Shown here piece by piece: positions 8,533 through 15,941 of a stretch of DNA of 64,000 nt. The number at the start of each line of letters is the position of its first letter. Position 1 is the first letter of the stretch. Source of the stretch: JAHWKI01 sp035513575. Lineage in GTDB: Bacteria; Gemmatimonadota; Gemmatimonadetes; Longimicrobiales; RSA9. Under the pieces are notes generated by a model, which was not told the DNA's origin, made no database searches, and saw nothing but the letters and a program-made list of their open reading frames with translations. The stretch covers positions 1 to 64,000 of the forward strand of contig DATKBW010000015.1 in NCBI GenBank assembly GCA_035513575.1. Reading direction: 5' to 3'. Made by a program: the position numbers and the translations under genes.

Positions 8533-9162
8533 ATGAGAGTTCTCTGCGGCCTGGTTCTCATTGCAGGCTTCGCGCTCCTCGCGGCGTCGGCGCTCGCCGG
8601 AGGCCCTGCCGGAGCGTCGGCGGTCGCCGGAGGCCCTGTCGGAGCGTCGGAGCTCCCCTGCGGGGCCGCGGGGGCATTCCTCCGCTCGCAGAGCGCCGCC
8701 GCCCGGCGCGATGGGACAGTGGTCATCCGGGGGCGCGTGGCCACGCACCCGCATGCCGCCCTGTCCGGGGCGGAGGTCTCGATCTCGGCGAGCACCTTCC
8801 GCACGCTCACCACGGACGGTGGCACGTATCGGCTCTCGATCCCCGGCGTCCTGTTGACGGCCACACAGGCGCGCCGGGTCACCGCCGCCCGGACGGGGTA
8901 CGATCCGCAGGTGCTGCCGCTGGAGCTGAGCCCCGGCGATTCCATCGTGGTCGACTTCGTCCTTTGCCCGGCGGGGAGCGAGGACGGGCCGCGGGCGCCG
9001 AGCTTGCATTCACCTCCCGTCGCCAGCGCGGTCACCCGGGCGACGGGGCGGTCCATGTCGGGCGCCCTGACCGGCGTGGGACGGAGGATGCGGGGCGCCG
9101 GGGAAGCGGTCGCCTCCCGGGGGCCCTTCCGCACGGGCCAGGAGCGTCCGGGCCCGGGCTGA
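8533..9162 (+). CDS. exported protein with carboxypeptidase-regulatory-like fold
   Basis: A 209-residue exported protein. After a signal peptide (about 1-22) come two near-identical Ala/Gly-rich decapeptides encoded by a 30-bp tandem duplication, then a domain of about 85 residues (VVIRGRVATHPHAALSGAEVSI through GDSIVVDFVL) resembling carboxypeptidase regulatory-like or TonB-plug-preceding beta-sandwiches that decorate Bacteroidetes/Gemmatimonadota surface proteins. The C-terminal 50 residues are Gly/Arg-rich and probably disordered. GGAGG at 8524-8528 fixes the ATG. The 293 bases upstream, to the divergent DUF305 gene, hold no other gene. Function unknown. Confidence 0.6.
   Translation: MRVLCGLVLIAGFALLAASALAGGPAGASAVAGGPVGASELPCGAAGAFLRSQSAAARRDGTVVIRGRVATHPHAALSGAEVSISASTFRTLTTDGGTYRLSIPGVLLTATQARRVTAARTGYDPQVLPLELSPGDSIVVDFVLCPAGSEDGPRAPSLHSPPVASAVTRATGRSMSGALTGVGRRMRGAGEAVASRGPFRTGQERPGPG
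8591..8650 (+). repeat. 30-bp tandem duplication
   Basis: Two adjacent 30-base units (8591-8620 and 8621-8650) are identical at 28 of 30 positions. They lie in frame and encode two decapeptides of the type LAGGPAGASA just after the signal peptide of the host gene. Confidence 0.9.
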
Positions 9163-9250
9163 CCGTTGCCCCGGCAGCCGGCGCGGTCGCACCTTCCGTG
9201 GTGTCCGACCGCTCCCGCGTACATCCACCGTGGTGGGGAGCCGACGATCG

Positions 9251-9778
9251 ATGAGCGAAATGGAGCGGATGTCTTCGCGTACCTGGCCGGTCCTGGCCGC
9301 AGTGGCGCTGGCCAGCGGCATCGCGGCGGGGGCGCGTGCCCAGTCACCCGGGGACCGGGCCCCGGCGGTCTACGAGTACGCGTATCCGTACAACACGGCG
9401 GACCTCAACGAAAATCATTTCATCGTGCTCGACGCCGGCGCTGGCCCGCTCCGCGGCTGGTACTACGGCAGCAGCGACGACTTCGACCCCGCGCGGGAAG
9501 GCTACCTCCCGGGGTTCTTCGTGGCGGAGATGGACGGCCTCGAGGTGCGGGACGGGGTGATCCGATTCACCCTGGAGCCGGCCTCGGGCCACTATTTCGG
9601 CGCGCCGGTACCGCTGCACTATCGGAGCGCGCTCGACGTGACACCGGAGAGGCTCCCGTTGTGGGACTATGGCGTCGCCGGGCGCAGGGAGTACCGCGGG
9701 ATGATCACGCCCGACCGGATCGTTCTGGATGTCGACGGGGCGCAGCGGATCTTCACGCGGGTGGGAGTGGACGGATGA
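9251..9778 (+). CDS. exported protein of unknown function
   Basis: A 175-residue protein with a clear signal peptide (WPVLAAVALASGIAAGARAQ, cleavage after about residue 31). The mature part is rich in aromatic residues (VYEYAYPYNTADLNENHF, GWYYGSSDDFDPAREG) and ends with RIVLDVDGAQRIFTRV, consistent with a small beta-rich domain. I do not recognise a family. Nearby Met codons at 9260 and 9269 are alternative starts. Its stop overlaps the start of the next gene (ATGA), so the two form a co-translated exported pair. Confidence 0.6.
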   Translation: MSEMERMSSRTWPVLAAVALASGIAAGARAQSPGDRAPAVYEYAYPYNTADLNENHFIVLDAGAGPLRGWYYGSSDDFDPAREGYLPGFFVAEMDGLEVRDGVIRFTLEPASGHYFGAPVPLHYRSALDVTPERLPLWDYGVAGRREYRGMITPDRIVLDVDGAQRIFTRVGVDG

Positions 9779-10338
9779 TCGAGCGTTGGCACGTCCTGCC
9801 CGCCGTTCTGGCCGCCCTCCCCGCCTGCGCCCCCGGGCCGCCGCCGGTCGACCAAGCGCCGGGCGGGGACTCCACCGCCGATTCCGTCGAGGCGGCGTGG
9901 GCCTCGGTGCAAGGGCTTTCCTGCGAGGGCCTGGCGTGGAGGATCCTGAAGGTCGATCCGACGCGGGCCGAGCTCGCGGCGGAGTTCGGGCGGCCGGACA
10001 GCATCGTGGCCACGACCGAGCCGAATCGGCACGTCCGCGGGCAGCTGGATTCCCTGTTCACCGTCCATTATCCGGGTCTGATGTCGATCCTGCGGAAGCC
10101 GGAGGGTGGACGGGACATGGTCGACCACGCCGTCGTCACGGCGAACCGGTTCCTGGCCCACCCGCAGATCGGCATCGATGCCCCGGCGGCCCGGGTGATC
10201 CAGGCCCTCGGTGAGCCGACCCGGCGCTCTCCGGCCGCTCTCGTCTACGAGTGCGGCGACGGAGCCGAGGAGCCGGTGACCTTCCACCTGGCCGGCGGCG
10301 CGGTGAGCCGGATCGAGATCGACTTCTACCTGGACTGA
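9775..10338 (+). CDS. putative lipoprotein of unknown function
   Basis: A 187-residue protein whose N-terminus (VLPAVLAALPACAPGP) has a lipobox with Cys near 18, then a Pro/Asp-rich linker. The globular part has two similar segments: AWRILKVDPTRAELAAEFGRPDSI and AARVIQALGEPTRRSPAAL. They look like two copies of a small alpha-beta unit of the kind seen in SmpA/BLIP-like domains, though this resemblance is only by eye. The ATGA overlap couples it to the preceding exported protein. The two may act together in the envelope. Confidence 0.58.
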   Translation: MIERWHVLPAVLAALPACAPGPPPVDQAPGGDSTADSVEAAWASVQGLSCEGLAWRILKVDPTRAELAAEFGRPDSIVATTEPNRHVRGQLDSLFTVHYPGLMSILRKPEGGRDMVDHAVVTANRFLAHPQIGIDAPAARVIQALGEPTRRSPAALVYECGDGAEEPVTFHLAGGAVSRIEIDFYLD

Positions 10339-10410
10339 CCCATGGGGTTCGACGACTGGAGCCGGGAGTCGACGTGGACAGCCGGTACCTGAGCGGCAGG
10401 GATGGCGATA

Positions 10411-10450
10411 CGCGTGCGCCGGACGAGCTCTCGCCCGTCCGGCGCACGCG
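10411..10450. terminator. 15-bp perfect inverted repeat, probable bidirectional terminator
   Basis: CGCGTGCGCCGGACG (10411-10425) and CGTCCGGCGCACGCG (10436-10450) are perfectly complementary around a 10-base loop. The repeat lies between convergent genes (plus gene ending 10338, minus gene ending 10521), where a two-way terminator is expected. There is no U tract on either side. Confidence 0.55.
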
Positions 10451-10461
10451 CGTGGATCACT

Positions 10462-10485
10462 AGCCTCACCTTCAGCCTCACCTTC
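10462..10485 (+). repeat. 12-bp tandem repeat
   Basis: AGCCTCACCTTC occurs twice in direct succession (10462-10473 and 10474-10485) in the gap between two convergent genes. No function is evident. Confidence 0.85.
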
Positions 10486-10520
10486 GACGGGTCAGGTCCG
10501 CGGCGCGGCGTTCCAGGGCG

Positions 10521-11444
10521 CTACAGCACCGACCGCCTGACCCGGAAGTCGACGTTGTCCCGGATCCACCGCCAGAGGTCCGGCTGCTCGTCCCCCTCCC
10601 GCGCCGACGGGAGGAATCCGGCACGCGCCGGCGCCGCGGCTTCCGCGGGCGATTCGCCCGACATGGCTCCCGCGAGGTCGTCCGCGGGCTCCCCGGCCGC
10701 CCCACGCGCCGGCTCCGCCGGGGCCCCGGCGAGCTGCTCCCGCCACCCATTCATGACCACGGCGTCCACCGTCCACATCCGTACCCGCTCCCGGGGGACG
10801 CTGTGCTCCCAGTGCACCGCGACGGTCGGGTTCGGGTACAGCACCCGGACGGTGACGTTGCGCGCCAGGTATTCCAGCGACTCCAGGTCGATATTCGCGT
10901 AGCGCGCGGCCTCGTCGATCGGCGGACCGCCGCGTCCCACGTCCGGAACCCCGTCCGTGAGGAGCACCAGCGTGACCGGCGCGAGCACCAGGTTCTGGCG
11001 CTTCACGAGCGAGGCCGCGCGCTCGAAGAATGCACTGAAATCCGTCAGGTTGTCGTTCGGGGGAAACCATTCCCGGAGATCGGCTTCGATCTGCTTCACC
11101 GACTTGCCCTCGAAGTCGTGAATCGGGTGGAACGCCTGGGGCTGCCCGGGCTTGTCGCCCCCGATGGCGCCCACGAACAGCGCCCGGGGCTGCTCCAGCT
11201 CACCCACGCCGGCCAGGTGCGCGTGCAGGTAGTGGGCGGTGAAGGTCATGGCGTCGTTGTACCGCCCGTCCCTCTGGAACGACCCGCTCACGTCGATGCC
11301 CACGAACATCGTGCTCCTGGGCACCAGCTCGGCATCGGGGGCCGGGGCGCAGCTCACGGCGCCGAGCAGCAGCGCCCGGAACCCGAGGAAGCGGAGGACG
11401 GCGCGGCTGCCGCGCGGTCGGCTCCGGTCGCGTCGTATGGACAT
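10521..11444 (-). CDS. von Willebrand factor A domain lipoprotein
   Basis: A 307-residue protein with a probable lipobox (LLLGAVSC, Cys32) and a vWA domain: MIDAS motif D51-x-S53-x-S55 in VGIDVSGSF, a conserved Thr near 134 (NDNLTDF), and LLTDGVPD with D164. Such domains bind protein partners through a divalent cation. The C-terminal 70 residues are Ala/Gly/Pro-rich and then basic. It is the second gene of a two-gene operon: one base separates its start from the stop of the polytopic membrane protein. Both genes lie downstream of the GEMM-I riboswitch. The domain call is strong; the process it serves is unknown. Confidence 0.78.
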   Translation of the reverse strand: MSIRRDRSRPRGSRAVLRFLGFRALLLGAVSCAPAPDAELVPRSTMFVGIDVSGSFQRDGRYNDAMTFTAHYLHAHLAGVGELEQPRALFVGAIGGDKPGQPQAFHPIHDFEGKSVKQIEADLREWFPPNDNLTDFSAFFERAASLVKRQNLVLAPVTLVLLTDGVPDVGRGGPPIDEAARYANIDLESLEYLARNVTVRVLYPNPTVAVHWEHSVPRERVRMWTVDAVVMNGWREQLAGAPAEPARGAAGEPADDLAGAMSGESPAEAAAPARAGFLPSAREGDEQPDLWRWIRDNVDFRVRRSVL

Positions 11445-11445
11445 C

Positions 11446-12717
11446 TCAGCCCTCCCTGGCCGTCTCGGGGACCAGCCGACCCGAAGCCTTCGATTCGGCC
11501 GGGGCCCGGCGGCCGCCCGGCGTCGGGAAGCGCGCCATCGCCTCCTCCATCGACGAGAACGGCAGCTCGAAGGCCGGCCGCGAGCTGACCAGGACCAGTA
11601 CGAAGTTGAGCGCCGCGGCCAGCAGCTGGAGCATCGGCAGGACCAGCGCCTCCGCGAGCCGATCCGCCTGGCCCCGCAGCCACGCCTGCTCCCGCTTCAG
11701 GTCGTCCACCATCTCCTTCCACCACCCGAAGGCGGCCGCCGTCGCCGGCGCGCCCTGCTGCGCCGGCATGTTCAGGGTCTGCCGGGACAGGATCGCCATG
11801 AGCGCGGGCGTGCCGTAGCGGCCGAAGAGGAACCAGGTCATGGCCCGGATGCCCATCCACCCGAACGACGCCAGCACCAGCGTGGAGACCAGCCCCAGCC
11901 GCACCTGGCCGCCCGTCTGCTGCGCGATCCAGGGCGTGATCGCGTCGATCAGCTCGCGGTACAGGAACACCACCTCGAAGAACATCACGAAGAACTCGAC
12001 GAAGAGCATCTGCACCACTTCCTTCGGCCGACGGTTCTGTATCGCGTCCGTCAGCACCTGGATGCACGCGAAGCTCCCCGCGATCAGCAGGAACAGGAAC
12101 GCGTACAGCACCCCCGAGAGCAGGATCGTGCTCGGCGGCGCGCCCGTGATGTCGTAGAGAACCTCGTACATCGTCGGGCGAAGCGTGAACGTGAAGATCG
12201 CCGCCTCCAGCGCCGCCCAACCCAGGATCAGCACGAACGCGAGCCACGGCACACCCGGCTTGAAGTAGCGCTTTGCCGTCCAGTCCAGCGCCGCCGCGGG
12301 CGTCGTGAACAGCGACCGGGCGACGCGCAGCAGGACCACCACCGCGTATCGCAGCCCCGACCAGAGCAGCCCCGCCGCCAGCAGGAAGAAACGGGCGACC
12401 CCGGCCCAGTACACCGCGATCCCGCGCCCCATGTCCCACCACGAGAACGCCACCGTCCGCAGGTACGTGCCCCGGCCGGACCGGAAGGGGAGCGTGTAGA
12501 CGGAGAGCATCGTCGTCCACATGGCCACCACCAGAAGCACCGCCGGCAGCCCCAGCAGCGTCCACGACCCCGCCACCGCCAGCCACGAGCCTCCGGGCGC
12601 CAGCACCATCCCGAGCACGCGCTCCTGCCACGGCGGGATCCACGTGACCAGCCCCGCGAGGAACACGGCGCCTTCGCGCCAGGCTTCGGGCAGGCTCTGG
12701 ATTAGGGAATCGAACAT
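11446..12717 (-). CDS. polytopic membrane protein under GEMM-I riboswitch control
   Basis: A 423-residue integral membrane protein that I cannot place in a family. About eight hydrophobic helices are visible (about 16-34, 45-68, 90-112, 118-135, 160-182, 200-222, 238-258, 280-300), followed by a cytoplasmic or periplasmic region with an amphipathic helix (WWKEMVDDLKREQAWLRG), another hydrophobic helix and a Pro/Arg-rich tail. AGGAGG at 12723-12728, five bases before the ATG at 12717, fixes the start. The leader contains a GEMM-I riboswitch. The downstream vWA lipoprotein begins one base after its stop, suggesting a membrane-anchored complex. Confidence 0.75.
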   Translation of the reverse strand: MFDSLIQSLPEAWREGAVFLAGLVTWIPPWQERVLGMVLAPGGSWLAVAGSWTLLGLPAVLLVVAMWTTMLSVYTLPFRSGRGTYLRTVAFSWWDMGRGIAVYWAGVARFFLLAAGLLWSGLRYAVVVLLRVARSLFTTPAAALDWTAKRYFKPGVPWLAFVLILGWAALEAAIFTFTLRPTMYEVLYDITGAPPSTILLSGVLYAFLFLLIAGSFACIQVLTDAIQNRRPKEVVQMLFVEFFVMFFEVVFLYRELIDAITPWIAQQTGGQVRLGLVSTLVLASFGWMGIRAMTWFLFGRYGTPALMAILSRQTLNMPAQQGAPATAAAFGWWKEMVDDLKREQAWLRGQADRLAEALVLPMLQLLAAALNFVLVLVSSRPAFELPFSSMEEAMARFPTPGGRRAPAESKASGRLVPETAREG

Positions 12718-12721
12718 CGAC

Positions 12722-12743
12722 GCCTCCTGTATTGGGAAGAGGC
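12722..12743 (-). promoter_or_regulatory. possible Shine-Dalgarno-sequestering hairpin
   Basis: On the minus strand GCCTC (12743-12739) can pair with GAGGC (12726-12722), which includes most of the AGGAGG ribosome binding site of the membrane-protein gene. The stem is only five base pairs with a 12-base loop, so its stability is modest. Confidence 0.3.
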
Positions 12744-12760
12744 CCATGGGGGATGCGACG

Positions 12761-12788
12761 CGCCAGCCCCCTGGGGGGTACGCTGGCG
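12761..12788 (-). promoter_or_regulatory. alternative hairpin competing with riboswitch P1
   Basis: CGCCAGC (12788-12782, minus strand) pairs perfectly with GCTGGCG (12767-12761), with an inner C-run/G-run stem. The upstream arm is the 3' strand of the riboswitch P1 helix and includes the ligand-contacting C at 12786. Ligand-bound aptamer and this hairpin are therefore mutually exclusive, as expected of an expression platform. No U tract follows, so simple intrinsic termination is unlikely. Confidence 0.45.
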
Positions 12789-12870
12789 GCCCGGCTGGCG
12801 TGGCGACGGCGTCGCGGTAGCCCCGAAGCTCTGCGTCACCGCCTTTCGGCGGCTTTGCTCTGAGCAGCGT
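12780..12870 (-). promoter_or_regulatory. GEMM-I (c-di-GMP-I/cGAMP class) riboswitch with A at position 20
   Basis: The minus strand reads as a GEMM-I aptamer. P1: ACGCTG (12870-12865) with CAGCGT (12785-12780). The CAGAGCAAA junction follows. P2: GCCGCC-GAAA-GGCGGT with a GNRA tetraloop. Then GACGCAGAGC and P3, including the hairpin GCGAC-GCC-GTCGC, and the conserved 3' part AGCCGGG. Aligned to the Vibrio cholerae Vc2 aptamer, A18 (12861), A47 (12832) and C92 (12786) are conserved, but position 20 (12859) is A, not G. G20A is the substitution that marks 3',3'-cGAMP-sensing Geobacter members. It sits 63 bases upstream of a membrane-protein gene. The structural call is strong; the ligand is inferred. 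Confidence 0.82.
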
Positions 12871-13086
12871 GTGCGGATGCCCTGCAATTGGAATCGGACG
12901 GGCGGTGCCCGGCCGGCCGCCATGGCGGCAAGGGCGAGGCCCGCATCGGTCCCGCCCCCGCAGGTGCGAGGCCAAGTCATTGCCCTACAACGACTTCTCC
13001 GGCTACGACCAGATCGGGTGGGGGGGCCGTTGGCAGCGGGGCGTGGGCAAAGATGTGGCGCACCCCGTACTTTCTTCCGGCACCTT

Positions 13087-13116
13087 CGTGGCTTCGTGGA
13101 CCTGGCACCACTGCTT
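13087..13116 (+). repeat. REP-like motif, upstream copy
   Basis: CGTGG-N6-GGACCTGGCACC-NN-TGCTT, starting at 13087, lies 55 bases upstream of the Y1 transposase start. The same pattern occurs in inverted orientation just downstream of the gene (14098-14069), 23 of 30 positions being identical. This arrangement fits the REP sequences recognised by REP-associated transposases. Confidence 0.6.
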
Positions 13117-13171
13117 CGGGTCGACCCATTCCTCCATGTTTCCGCCCCGGGTTTCGGCCTATCTCCTGCAC

Positions 13172-14017
13172 ATGGGTCGTAGCTTTCGCCCCAATCTGCC
13201 TGGGGGCACGTTTCACCTGACGTCGCGTCTGCAGGGTCGCGAGGCGTTGTTTACGCCCGCGTTGCGAACGCGGTTCGTCGCGGCCATGCGCGCGCAGGTA
13301 GCGCACTCCGACGTCGCCCTTCTGGCGTACGTCATCATGCCGAACCACTTCCACCTGGTGCTCCAGCAGGGGGACGCACCCCTCTTCCGCTTCATGCAGC
13401 CACTCTTGCGGCGCGTAGCGCTGATGGTCCAAAGGCGCCACCGGAGGGAGGGGCACGTGTTCGAGCGCCGGTATCGAGACAACCCGTGCGGCGACGCGGA
13501 TCACCTTCGCAACGCCATTGTCTACACTCACCTCAATCCGGTCCGCGCTCGGCTTTGCGACGAGGCGGGGGCGTACCCGTGGAGCTCGCACGGACTCTGG
13601 GCGGGTGGCCGCGCCGCGGCGGACGGCGGTCGGCATCCCGTCAACCTCGAACGTGCCGCGTCCCTCGTGGACCTCGCGCCCGACCCGGATTACGGGCAGC
13701 TCCGACGTGCTTATATCGCACTGGAGCGCTACCACGCGGCCAACCCTCCCGAGGTGGCCAAGCTCTTTGGCCGCCTCGACCTTGACACCATCGCCCGCGC
13801 CGTTGTGAACGGGCGCCCTCCGGGCCTGGACCCCGGGCTGTTGCGTTCGCGCTGGGGCGGCCCGCCCTATGTCGACGTGCGCCACGAGATCATCCGACGC
13901 GCCGCTGCCGCCGGCTATCGGAACACCCAGACCGCGGCCTACCTCGGGCTCTCACCGAGCACGGTGGCCGGCGTGCTCGCCAGCGACCGCAGACGCGCTG
14001 CGGTGGCCGTTTCCTGA
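13172..14017 (+). CDS. REP-associated tyrosine transposase (Y1/IS200-like)
   Basis: A 281-residue single-strand-DNA transposase of the RAYT family. The His-hydrophobe-His metal motif is in MPNHFHLVLQ (about residue 60), and the family block VYTHLNPVRARL with the downstream YPWSSH is present. A C-terminal helix-turn-helix-like segment (NTQTAAYLGLSPSTVAGVLA) replaces or adds to the usual DNA-binding tail. RAYTs are single-copy, domesticated-looking relatives of IS200 that mobilise REP palindromes. The ATG at 13172 gives the family-like start GRSFRPNLPGGTFHL; an in-frame ATG at 13136 is possible. It stands between the riboswitch leader (divergent) and the peptidase gene. Confidence 0.85.
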   Translation: MGRSFRPNLPGGTFHLTSRLQGREALFTPALRTRFVAAMRAQVAHSDVALLAYVIMPNHFHLVLQQGDAPLFRFMQPLLRRVALMVQRRHRREGHVFERRYRDNPCGDADHLRNAIVYTHLNPVRARLCDEAGAYPWSSHGLWAGGRAAADGGRHPVNLERAASLVDLAPDPDYGQLRRAYIALERYHAANPPEVAKLFGRLDLDTIARAVVNGRPPGLDPGLLRSRWGGPPYVDVRHEIIRRAAAAGYRNTQTAAYLGLSPSTVAGVLASDRRRAAVAVS

Positions 14018-14063
14018 CGGAACCGAACCACTCGATGGGTCACCGCCATGCCCGGTCGGAGCA

Positions 14064-14098
14064 GGACCAAGCACCGGTGCCAGGTCCCTGTGTCCACG
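14064..14098 (-). repeat. REP-like palindrome, downstream copy
   Basis: GGACCAAGCACC (14064-14075) and GGTGCCAGGTCC (14076-14087) form an imperfect 24-base palindrome centred on the perfect decamer GCACCGGTGC. Read on the minus strand from 14098 it repeats the motif found upstream of the transposase. The two copies are thus in inverted orientation around the gene. Confidence 0.6.
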
Positions 14099-14170
14099 TG
14101 CCATGGTCGCGCTGACCCTGTAGTTTGCCCGTTCCGATACGAGTTCGACGACCCGATGGAGGCTCCTCCC

Positions 14171-15880
14171 ATGCGACGCAGCGTCTTCTCGACCCTCCCC
14201 CTGCTCACGGCCGGCGCAGCCGCGGCGTGCCTGGCCGCGTGCTCGGGCGACCGGGAGCGGCCCGGCTCCTTCCCGGCGGAGGCGGTCGAGCCCGCCCTCG
14301 GCACCATCACGGTCCCCGACCTGATGGCCCACATCGACGTCCTGGCGTCGGACTCGTTCGAGGGCCGCGCCCCCGGGACCCCCGGGGAGGAGAAGACCGT
14401 GGCCTACCTCACGGAGCAGTTCCGGACCCTCGGCCTCGAGCCCGGCAACCCGGACGGCAGCTGGACGCAGGGCGTGACGCTGGTGGGAATCCGGAATCAG
14501 GCGACGGGCTCCGTGCGCGTCGGCGGCGAGACCATCCCGCTCCGCTTCCCCGAAAATCTCGTGGCCGTGTCGTACCGGGACGCGCCGTCGGTGGTCGTGG
14601 ACAACTCGGCTCTCGTGTTCGTCGGCTACGGCGTGGAGGCGCCCGAGTACGGGTGGGACGACTACGGCGGCCGGGACATGACCGGGAAGACACTGATCAT
14701 GCTGGTGAACGACCCGCAGGTCCGGCTGGCGGGGGACACCGCGCTCGACCCGGAGGTGTTCAATGGCCGGGCGATGACATACTACGGCCGCTGGACCTAC
14801 AAGTACGAGGTCGGGGCCGGGAAGGGCGCGGACGCGGTGATCGTGGTTCACGAGACCGGCCCGGCTGGGTACCCGTGGGAGGTGGTGACCGGGAGCTGGG
14901 GACCCGAGCAGTTCGGGATCGCCGGCGGCGGCGGCCCGACTCCGGTGAAGGTGGAGGCGTGGATCACGGAGGAGACGGCCCGCCGCATGCTGAGCGCCGC
15001 CGGCCACGATTTCGATGCGCTGAAGGAGCGGGCCCGGACGCGGGGGTTCCAGCCGATTGACCTGGACGGCACCGCCAGCTTCGACGTCACCATGGAGCGG
15101 CGCCAGGTCTCGTCGCAGAACGTGATCGCGAGGCTCCCGGGCTCCGACGACGACGTCGCGGATGAACACGTGGTCTACACGGCGCACTGGGACCACCTGG
15201 GCCGCGACCCCTCGCTCGATGGCGACCAGATCTTCAACGGGGCGCTGGACAACGCCACCGGGACGGCGGGGCTGCTGGAGATCGCCGAGGCGTTCGCCTC
15301 CCTCGCCGAGGCGCCGCGGCGGTCGATCCTCTTCCTCGCGGTCACGGCGGAGGAGAAGGGGCTCCTCGGAGCGCGCTATTACGCCGAGAACCCGCTCTAC
15401 CCGCTGGAGAAGACGCTCGCCAACATCAACATGGACGGGCTGAACCAGTGGGGGCGGACGGAGGACGTGGTCGTCATCGGGATGGGCAACTCATCGCTGG
15501 ATGATGTGCTCCGTCGTCACGCGGACGCCCGCGGCCGGACCCTGGTCCCGGACCCGGAGCCGGAGAAGGGGTTCTTCTATCGCTCCGACCATTTCCAGTT
15601 CGCGAAGCAGGGCGTCCCCGCGCTGTACATGGATCAGGGGACGCACTACATCGGCCAGCCGGAGGGGTACGGCGAGCAGAAGCGGGCGGAGTATACCGCG
15701 AACGACTACCACAAGCCGTCGGACGAGGTGAAGCCGGACTGGGACCTCGCGGGCGCCGTCGAAGACCTCGGGCTGATGTTCCTGGTGGGCTACGAGGTCG
15801 CGGAGGGCGACATCTGGCCAACGTGGAGGGAGGGGAACGAGTTCAGGGCGCGCCGCGAGTCCATGCTGGGGTCCCCGTGA
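14171..15880 (+). CDS. M28 family metallopeptidase lipoprotein
   Basis: A 569-residue exported zinc peptidase. N-terminal lipobox CLAACSGD (Cys24). An accessory PA-like segment with NSALVFVGYGVEAPEYGWDD (about 155-175) precedes the M28 catalytic core: TAHWDHLG (H339, D341), NGALDNATGTAGLLEIA, TAEEKGLLGARYYAENP with the catalytic Glu pair, INMDGLN, and YRSDHFQFAKQGVPAL with the last His ligand. M28 proteins are aminopeptidases or carboxypeptidases that digest peptides outside the cytoplasm. GGAGG eight bases before the ATG supports the start. It is followed after 61 bases by a small lipoprotein gene. Family call secure; peptide specificity unknown. Confidence 0.92.
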   Translation: MRRSVFSTLPLLTAGAAAACLAACSGDRERPGSFPAEAVEPALGTITVPDLMAHIDVLASDSFEGRAPGTPGEEKTVAYLTEQFRTLGLEPGNPDGSWTQGVTLVGIRNQATGSVRVGGETIPLRFPENLVAVSYRDAPSVVVDNSALVFVGYGVEAPEYGWDDYGGRDMTGKTLIMLVNDPQVRLAGDTALDPEVFNGRAMTYYGRWTYKYEVGAGKGADAVIVVHETGPAGYPWEVVTGSWGPEQFGIAGGGGPTPVKVEAWITEETARRMLSAAGHDFDALKERARTRGFQPIDLDGTASFDVTMERRQVSSQNVIARLPGSDDDVADEHVVYTAHWDHLGRDPSLDGDQIFNGALDNATGTAGLLEIAEAFASLAEAPRRSILFLAVTAEEKGLLGARYYAENPLYPLEKTLANINMDGLNQWGRTEDVVVIGMGNSSLDDVLRRHADARGRTLVPDPEPEKGFFYRSDHFQFAKQGVPALYMDQGTHYIGQPEGYGEQKRAEYTANDYHKPSDEVKPDWDLAGAVEDLGLMFLVGYEVAEGDIWPTWREGNEFRARRESMLGSP

Positions 15881-15941
15881 AGGTCCGCCCGCCGGTCTCA
15901 CTACCTCGTCCCTGCACCACGCGCGAAAGGAAGGAATGGGG

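Noticed and set aside
12839..12852. CCGCC-TTTC-GGCGG hairpin as a plus-strand terminator
   Set aside because: On the minus strand it is the GAAA-capped P2 stem of the GEMM-I riboswitch; no plus-strand gene ends there.
12869..13171. N-terminal extension of the transposase to 12869
   Set aside because: The added residues resemble no transposase and would overlap the REP-like motif; the ATG at 13172 gives the family start.
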